Origin: Verrucomicrobiota bacterium
GTDB taxonomy: Bacteria > Verrucomicrobiota > Verrucomicrobiia > Opitutales > UBA953
Assembly: GCA_009924535.1 (NCBI GenBank)
Contig: RFRI01000044.1
Location: forward strand, 1 to 9,031
DNA: 9,031 nt
Reading direction: 5' to 3'
The notes beneath the pieces are model-generated. The model was not told the DNA's origin. It was given only the letters and a program-made list of their open reading frames with translations, and did not search any database. Shown here piece after piece: positions 5,495 through 9,031 of the stretch (position 1 is the stretch's first letter; each line of letters starts with the position of its first letter). Position numbers and translations under genes: made by a program.

Positions 5495-5683
5495 ATGAGC
5501 GTTACTCGCCTCCACTCCCTGCGCCAGCGCTCCCGCGATCTGGCTGGCATCCTCGCCGCGCCCCTCGGCGCCGCTGGGGATGACTACCTCACCCCTGACC
5601 AGCGCGAGCGCTACGAGATCGAACTGGTAAACCTACAGGTAGAAATCGAAGCCGAAATTTACGCTTCGAAATTTTCAAAATGA
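5495..5683 (+). CDS. Small hypothetical helical protein
   Basis: The 62-aa protein has no motif I recognise. Residues 5-25 form a basic helix (L-R-Q-R-S-R-D-L-A-G-I-L), and D-Y-L-T-P-D-Q-R-E-R-Y-E-I-E-L-V-N-L-Q-V-E-I-E-A-E (30-54) reads as one long amphipathic helix that could pair as a coiled coil. It lies 4 bases after the preceding stop and shares an ATGA overlap with the next gene, so it is very likely translated as part of this run. Its last codons use the AT-rich GAAATTT words seen elsewhere in the left and middle of the window. Confidence 0.55.
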   Translation: MSVTRLHSLRQRSRDLAGILAAPLGAAGDDYLTPDQRERYEIELVNLQVEIEAEIYASKFSK

Positions 5684-6072
5684 GCGCGACCACCTTCACC
5701 CCCACCCCCGCCCATCAGGGGTACTGGGAGGCGCTCCAGATGACGCGCCAGTCGATGGCGCAGGACGGCCTGAGCGTGGCCCTCGCGCTGGCCGATCACC
5801 ACCTAGGCGTCATCCCCCGCGTGGACGGCCCGATCTACCTGATCGCGGACGCCGAGCGCGTGGTGCTGGCCCTAGGTACCAGCGATGACCTGCTGGCTGG
5901 CTTCGGCCCGCAACTGTGGACGGCCTTTGAGCGGGCCACGCGGATCTCCGATCATCGGGGCTATGACGGCCGCCCGATCCTGAGCGGGGTGGATCTGACA
6001 GGCCACCTAGACGCCCCTACGGCGCCGATCTACGGCGGCCCGATCTGGCAGGTCATCGACTGGATCGTCTGA
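5680..6072 (+). CDS. Hypothetical protein, last gene of the plus operon
   Basis: The 130-aa protein is not recognised. It starts at an ATGA overlap with the preceding gene. Residues 12-40 are helical, followed by strands around G-P-I-Y-L-I-A-D (49-56) and R-V-V-L-A-L-G (59-65), then W-T-A-F-E-R-A (79-85) and a Gly/Pro-rich end with G-G-P-I-W-Q-V-I-D-W-I-V (118-129). The mixed alpha/beta pattern suggests a soluble folded protein. Codon use is GC-rich, like the genes that follow. A new promoter lies 27 bases after its stop, and I see no terminator hairpin between, so transcripts may run on into the next gene. Confidence 0.6.
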   Translation: MSATTFTPTPAHQGYWEALQMTRQSMAQDGLSVALALADHHLGVIPRVDGPIYLIADAERVVLALGTSDDLLAGFGPQLWTAFERATRISDHRGYDGRPILSGVDLTGHLDAPTAPIYGGPIWQVIDWIV

Positions 6073-6092
6073 CCTCAGGCGCCCTCCCAGAT

Positions 6093-6142
6093 CAGGTGTT
6101 GACACAGTGTAGAACACCTGTTCCACTGCACTCCTTCACCCA
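6093..6142 (+). promoter_or_regulatory. Promoter P3 with inverted repeat and leader
   Basis: TTGACA (6099-6104), 17-base spacer, TCCACT (6122-6127) preceded by TGT, and leader TCACCCA (6136-6142). A perfect 8-base inverted repeat, CAGGTGTT (6093-6100) and AACACCTG (6113-6120), brackets the -35 and much of the spacer. A second dyad, GAACACCTGTTC (6112-6123), has exact GAAC-N4-GTTC arms and overlaps the first. Both look like operator sites. The gene start is 6163. Confidence 0.65.
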
Positions 6143-6162
6143 CCCAAAAACAAACCACACAT

Positions 6163-6762
6163 ATGGCCATCACGATCACCACCACCGATGCAGTTCACCA
6201 AGTCGCCGAAGCGATCCGCGCGCTCAACACGCTCAAGCCCATCGCGGCCAAGCGCGTTGCGCTGATCACGAAGCGCATCAACACGCTCACCGCCGTCAGG
6301 GCCGCGTACAAAGCCGCTGAGACCGCGCACTGCGATGCCGCCGTCACCTACATTCTCGGCCCGAAGGAATCGTATCGCGGCGGTGTTTCGAACGATCTGA
6401 TCAGCCGCACTGTGGCGCGCGCTTTCGAGGAATTCAAGCAGACGATCTTCTACAAGGATCGCACCATCGCCGCCCGCGCCCTGACCTTCGCGAAGAAGTC
6501 GGCCAAGGCCACGCGCCAGCAGATCCGCTCGGCGGCCAACCTGCTGGAGTGCTACCTCGATGACATCCGTCTGACCCTGAAGCAAAACGCCGAAGGCCAG
6601 CCGCACCTGCCGCGCGGCGCGTGGGCCTCCCGCCTCCTGACCGAGGCCGAGGTCGCCCTGCTGTCCGCTATGCTCGTTGACGGATCCAATGTCCTGACCG
6701 ATCTGGACGACCTTGAGATCACTGTGGATCAGGCCATCGAAAAGACCTACGGCCTGATCTAA
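6163..6762 (+). CDS. Ala-rich helical protein of unknown function (199 aa)
   Basis: I do not recognise this protein. It appears almost wholly helical: a basic helix with repeated Lys/Arg (K-P-I-A-A-K-R-V-A-L-I-T-K-R-I-N, 25-40), V-R-A-A-Y-K-A-A-E-T-A-H-C-D-A-A (45-60), a break around G-P-K-E-S-Y-R-G-G (66-74), I-S-R-T-V-A-R-A-F-E-E-F-K-Q-T-I (80-95), then further Lys-rich helices to 140. The C-terminal part is acidic (D-L-D-D-L-E, 180-185). There is no signal peptide or transmembrane segment. The start is fixed by ACACATATG downstream of promoter P3. It is the first of three larger genes, each with a matching promoter. Its 'AAxxAA... break ...A..F' helix pair loosely recalls segments of the other two. 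A structural or nucleoid-type role is possible but unproven. Confidence 0.65.
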   Translation: MAITITTTDAVHQVAEAIRALNTLKPIAAKRVALITKRINTLTAVRAAYKAAETAHCDAAVTYILGPKESYRGGVSNDLISRTVARAFEEFKQTIFYKDRTIAARALTFAKKSAKATRQQIRSAANLLECYLDDIRLTLKQNAEGQPHLPRGAWASRLLTEAEVALLSAMLVDGSNVLTDLDDLEITVDQAIEKTYGLI

Positions 6763-6764
6763 AC

Positions 6765-6815
6765 CAAGCGCTTGACACCCACTAGAACTTCTGATCCACT
6801 GTACTCCTTCACCCA
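6765..6815 (+). promoter_or_regulatory. Promoter P4 with palindrome and leader
   Basis: TTGACA (6772-6777), 17-base spacer, TCCACT (6795-6800) preceded by TGA, and leader TCACCCA (6809-6815). The 17-base block CCACTGTACTCCTTCAC (6796-6812) differs from the P3 block at a single base. A perfect 10-base palindrome CAAGCGCTTG (6765-6774) overlaps the -35. The dyad-like GAACTTCTGATC (6785-6796) sits where P3 has its exact dyad. The gene starts at 6844, after ACGCATATG. Confidence 0.65.
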
Positions 6816-6843
6816 CCAAATAACCAATAATACCAATACGCAT

Positions 6844-7806
6844 ATGAACCTCAACCACATCACCATCAAGTCCGCTCTCCTCCCGAAGTCGAAGATCACC
6901 ATCGGTGGTTCTCCGACCACGGCGATCAACGAGATCATCGCTTCGCTCACCGCCATCGCCCCTGCGGGCATCGAGGTGACGCGCGAGATCCAGACCTCGA
7001 AGGCCAGCCAGTGGGATCCTGCGACCAAGATGTACATCGACACTGGTCTCCTCAGCCGCGTCACCGAACTGGTGATCATCAAGGCCAACCTCGCCGCGCA
7101 CTCGGCCTACGCCGCGTGGACGGCCGCCCGCGTGGACGCTTTCGCCAAGGGCGGTTCCGAGAAGGACTCTTCGCTCTCTGGCTCGCTGACCAACTCGGAT
7201 CACTCCTACGCCGCCTTCGGCGCCGCGAAGCAGATCCTGTCGTTCACGATCAACTACCAGCCGTCCAACGAAGCCCAGCGCGGCGAAGGCTACGAAGCCC
7301 GCATCCACGCCGAGATGGCTCCTCTGGCCGCGCTGGCTGAAGCCCGCGCTCTGTGGACTCACGCTCAGGTCAATGTCAGCAACACGAAGTTTCGCCGCGC
7401 TGGCTGGGGCCACTCCTTTGCGCCGACCAACTGCGCCACCATCGTGAAGAACGCGCTCAACGATCTGGACAACCTGATCGACCTCCTCACCAGCCGTGCC
7501 GAGTGGGCCACCAAGCGCGCCGCCGAACTGTCGCCTGATCTGCTCGCCGCCGAAGCCGCCCGCAACGAGGCCCAGCGGATCCTCAACGGCCGCTACGCCG
7601 CCGCTTGCGCCAAGGCCAACGAAGGCGACAAGTACGCCTACTACCCCACGCTGAAGTTGGACGGATCCGAAGTGCGGATCCGCGACACTCGCCTGAGCGT
7701 GGAGGACATCGAAGCCATCGCCGAGATCGTGGCCACGGCCAAGGCCCGCAACGCCGCCGAGTACGCCGCGCGCCTCGCCGAGGACGCCGCCAAGAAGGCC
7801 ATCTAA
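6844..7806 (+). CDS. Ala-rich helical protein of unknown function (320 aa)
   Basis: I do not recognise this protein. The N-terminus (1-50) is mixed, with strand-like I-E-V-T-R-E-I-Q (43-50). Residues 73-101 form an Ala-rich helix (A-A-H-S-A-Y-A-A-W-T-A-A-R-V-D-A-F), then comes a Ser/Gly-rich loop (103-119) and a helix with A-A-F-G-A-A-K-Q-I-L (123-132). Further helices follow at 150-175 and 196-262. The end has Y-Y-P-T-L-K-L-D-G-S-E-V-R-I-R-D-T (266-282) and a terminal Ala/Lys helix. No signal or membrane segment is present. ACGCATATG marks the start. The helix-loop-helix at 73-132 is the part most like the neighbouring Ala-rich proteins. The following small gene begins 22 bases after its stop. 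Confidence 0.65.
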   Translation: MNLNHITIKSALLPKSKITIGGSPTTAINEIIASLTAIAPAGIEVTREIQTSKASQWDPATKMYIDTGLLSRVTELVIIKANLAAHSAYAAWTAARVDAFAKGGSEKDSSLSGSLTNSDHSYAAFGAAKQILSFTINYQPSNEAQRGEGYEARIHAEMAPLAALAEARALWTHAQVNVSNTKFRRAGWGHSFAPTNCATIVKNALNDLDNLIDLLTSRAEWATKRAAELSPDLLAAEAARNEAQRILNGRYAAACAKANEGDKYAYYPTLKLDGSEVRIRDTRLSVEDIEAIAEIVATAKARNAAEYAARLAEDAAKKAI

Positions 7807-7828
7807 GCCCCTAGCCCAGCCGACCCCT

Positions 7829-7975
7829 ATGGACACCCGCCTCATCCTCTCCTGCGCCCTCCTGCTGGGCCTCGGCGCCCTGATCGGCGCCGTGGGCCTC
7901 GCGGCCAAATTGCTGGGCCGCTTTCTCACCGCCCTGATCATCATCAAGGCCATTGACACCCAGTCGAAGAAGTGA
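7829..7975 (+). CDS. Small hydrophobic membrane protein (48 aa)
   Basis: ATG at 7829 opens a 48-codon frame: a short M-D-T-R start, a long hydrophobic stretch from about residue 5 to 39 (L-I-L-S-C-A-L-L-L-G-L-G-A-L-I-G-A-V-G-L), broken only by K27 and R31, and a charged tail D-T-Q-S-K-K. That is one or two short transmembrane segments with an N-out/C-in type charge pattern. It could be a holin-like or other small membrane protein, but size and hydrophobicity alone do not prove it. It follows the previous gene by 22 bases with no SD and a CCGACCCCT leader. Its last eight codons lie inside promoter P5, so coding and promoter constraints overlap. Confidence 0.5.
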   Translation: MDTRLILSCALLLGLGALIGAVGLAAKLLGRFLTALIIIKAIDTQSKK

Positions 7976-7995
7976 TCTACTGCCCTCCTCACCCA
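7953..7995 (+). promoter_or_regulatory. Promoter P5 and leader, overlapping the small membrane gene
   Basis: TTGACA (7953-7958), 17-base spacer, TCTACT (7976-7981) preceded by TGA, and leader TCACCCA (7989-7995). GAAGAAGTGATC (7966-7977) occupies the dyad position. The -35 and spacer lie in the last codons of the 48-aa membrane gene, whose TGA stop is the TG of the extended -10. The leader is one base shorter than in P3 and P4. The gene starts at 8004. Confidence 0.6.
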
Positions 7996-8003
7996 CCACA
8001 AAA

Positions 8004-8990
8004 ATGATCATCGATCCCACCAACACCACCGCCCTGATCTCCCTCAAGCCGTCCGCTTTCCGCGAACTGTCCTCGGAGATCCTCACTGCCTCCGTGCCGC
8101 ATCTCCACGCGGCGCACAAGGCCGCGATGACCGCCGCCTGTACGGCCCGCGACAGCGGCCGCTCCTCCAGCATCGAGACCAGCGCCCTCTTCGAGATCGC
8201 GTGGAAGATCGCCGAGCGCGCTGAGATCGCCGAGCGCCTCCCGAAGAAGCGCCTTGAAGCCGCCGCCAAGGCTGATCGCGCCAAGGCCAAGGCCAGCAAG
8301 GCCAAGGCCGAGATGGATCTGGTGATCCTGCTGAAGCCCGCCGTCACGCTGATCCGCGCGACTCTGGCTGACGCCGAGAAGCAGATCGCCGAGCGCATCG
8401 CCCAGCGCTACCTGCGCGACTTCGACTACCTCGTTGCGCTGGCCGCCAAGGCGATCAGCGAAGGCACCACGCGCCGCCGCAAGAACGCGGACGGATCCAT
8501 CGAGGTCGTGAAGACCGAGACCACGATCTCCGACTTCTACGATCTGGTCGGCGATCAACAGCGCCAGATGCCCGCGTACCGCCTCCTGTTCAGCGATGAC
8601 TCCTGCCCCTCGTTCCGCGATCCGCTGGCCAAGCGCACGATCCGTGATCGCGCTGTCGCGGCCAAGCGCCTCGGCAAGGTCGCGGCCGATGAGGCCGATG
8701 CCTTCGTGGGTGGCTTCGCGTGGAAGATCGCCAGCCGCACGGCCGAGCGCCACTACGCCCACACTGGGATGACCGACTCCACCATCGTGGCCGCCACCAG
8801 CAACGGCGCCGTCTGGGAAGGATCCACGATCCACATCAGCGCCACGAACCCCAGCGCCAGCAACCCGATGACCTACACCTTCGAAACGAAGTGCATCATC
8901 AACTTCAGCAAGTACGGCAAAGCCTTCAACCAGTGGCCGACCCGCGAGGTCGCGGCCGTGGGCGAGCGCCTCACCCCCAGCGAAGCCTGA
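8004..8990 (+). CDS. Ala/Lys-rich helical protein of unknown function (328 aa)
   Basis: I do not recognise this protein. An Ala-rich helix pair comes first (H-L-H-A-A-H-K-A-A-M-T-A-A-C-T-A-R at 33-49, then A-L-F-E-I-A-W-K-I-A-E-R-A at 61-73). A long Lys/Ala/Glu coiled-coil-like helix (80-105) follows, encoded in part by a short tandem repeat. Residues 108-150 are helical. T-R-R-R-K-N-A-D-G-S-I-E-V-V-K (156-170) looks like a basic hairpin. A second basic helical region spans 205-250. The C-terminal 70 residues look beta-rich (A-V-W-E-G-S-T-I-H-I-S-A at 269-280, T-K-C-I-I-N-F-S-K-Y-G-K-A-F-N-Q-W at 295-311). The start at 8004 is the first ATG after the P5 leader; an upstream in-frame ATG at 7953-7955 does not exist as a sensible start because it lies in the promoter. 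A terminator follows. Confidence 0.65.
   Translation: MIIDPTNTTALISLKPSAFRELSSEILTASVPHLHAAHKAAMTAACTARDSGRSSSIETSALFEIAWKIAERAEIAERLPKKRLEAAAKADRAKAKASKAKAEMDLVILLKPAVTLIRATLADAEKQIAERIAQRYLRDFDYLVALAAKAISEGTTRRRKNADGSIEVVKTETTISDFYDLVGDQQRQMPAYRLLFSDDSCPSFRDPLAKRTIRDRAVAAKRLGKVAADEADAFVGGFAWKIASRTAERHYAHTGMTDSTIVAATSNGAVWEGSTIHISATNPSASNPMTYTFETKCIINFSKYGKAFNQWPTREVAAVGERLTPSEA
8282..8311 (+). repeat. Short imperfect tandem repeat within coding sequence
   Basis: Two adjacent 15-base units, CAAGGCCAAGGCCAG and CAAGGCCAAGGCCGA, differ at the last two bases. They encode the K-A-K-A-S-K-A-K-A-E stretch of the helical protein. It is probably a slippage product under low constraint in a Lys/Ala helix. 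Confidence 0.6.
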
Positions 8991-9013
8991 TCGGCCCGCC
9001 AGCCGCCCGCCAC

Positions 9014-9031
9014 GCCCCCGCAAGGGGGCTT
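9014..9031 (+). terminator. Intrinsic terminator hairpin, cut by the window edge
   Basis: GCCCCC (9014-9019), loop GCAA (9020-9023) and GGGGGC (9024-9029) form a perfect 6-base-pair GC stem, with at least two T's following before the window ends. It lies 23 bases after the stop of the last gene, so it likely ends that transcript. The full T-run cannot be seen. Confidence 0.7.

Noticed and set aside
5011..5550. A 179-codon minus-strand frame opposite the hypothetical gene at 5023
   Set aside because: Repetitive Gly/Leu/Val/Glu composition, no start signal, and conflicts with a plus-strand gene that has the ACGCATATG start and tight spacing to its neighbour.
7829..7975. Lipoprotein signal in the 48-aa hydrophobic protein (I-L-S-C)
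   Set aside because: The -2 residue does not fit a usual lipobox and almost no positively charged N-region precedes it; a plain membrane segment is more likely.
6136..8001. A 621-codon open frame on the minus strand, antisense to the Ala-rich genes
   Set aside because: It has no recognisable domain, is rich in Gly/Arg/Val as expected from reading GC-rich codons backwards, and runs across two promoters and several gene boundaries of the plus strand. The plus-strand genes have matching promoters, leaders and start contexts.
7989..9023. A 344-codon minus-strand frame opposite the last gene
   Set aside because: Same composition artefact; its start lies within the terminator hairpin region and the protein is low-complexity Gly/Arg/Leu.
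1..9031. CRISPR array, tRNA, rRNA or insertion sequence
   Set aside because: I saw no regularly spaced repeats, no cloverleaf-like segment, and no transposase motif or terminal inverted repeats. Short repeats found are promoter elements or the 15-base coding repeat.

Overview
This window looks like the replication/recombination (early) region of a tailed phage or prophage from a GC-rich Gram-negative bacterium. Evidence is the gene content (putative replication protein, RecE-type exonuclease, Rad52-type annealing protein, small PD-(D/E)XK protein, muralytic enzyme), tight packing with many stop/start overlaps, and no metabolic, tRNA or rRNA genes. No structural phage gene is visible, so phage versus another mobile element is inferred. 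No gene has a convincing Shine-Dalgarno sequence. Leaders are C- and A-rich (a TCACCCA block, then ACRCATATG at several starts), which suggests a host that initiates translation largely without SD pairing. Verrucomicrobiota is my tentative guess, from style only.

Layout. Left arm, minus strand (about 2003 down to 1): a small protein resembling a histone fold, a RecE/exonuclease VIII-type nuclease, a small winged-helix protein, a winged-helix replication-type protein, and the first codons of a CxxC protein running off the left edge. A 117-base divergent control region (2004-2120) separates this from the right arm, plus strand (2121-6072): an unknown acidic protein, an exported lysozyme-like protein, a PD-(D/E)XK-like nuclease, a SWIM zinc-finger protein, a Rad52-family annealing protein ending in an SSB-like acidic tip, a conserved phage protein of unknown function, a ribbon-helix-helix-type regulator, and three unknown ORFs. 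From 6073 to 9031 the style changes: three larger Ala/Lys-rich helical proteins of unknown function (199, 320 and 328 aa), each behind its own copy of one promoter type, a 48-aa hydrophobic protein, and a GC-rich terminator hairpin at the right edge.

How it may work together. The exonuclease (minus) and annealing protein (plus) would form a two-component recombination pair split across one divergent promoter. The nuclease-like, SWIM and replication proteins fit around it. Four or five promoters share TTGACA or TTGACT, a GAAS-N4-GWTC dyad, an unusual -10 (TCYAMT) and a TCACCCA leader, so both arms and the three right-hand genes probably form one co-regulated set. The three Ala-rich genes, the shared promoter/leader design, the possible histone-fold protein and the strong GATC enrichment are the least explained parts.
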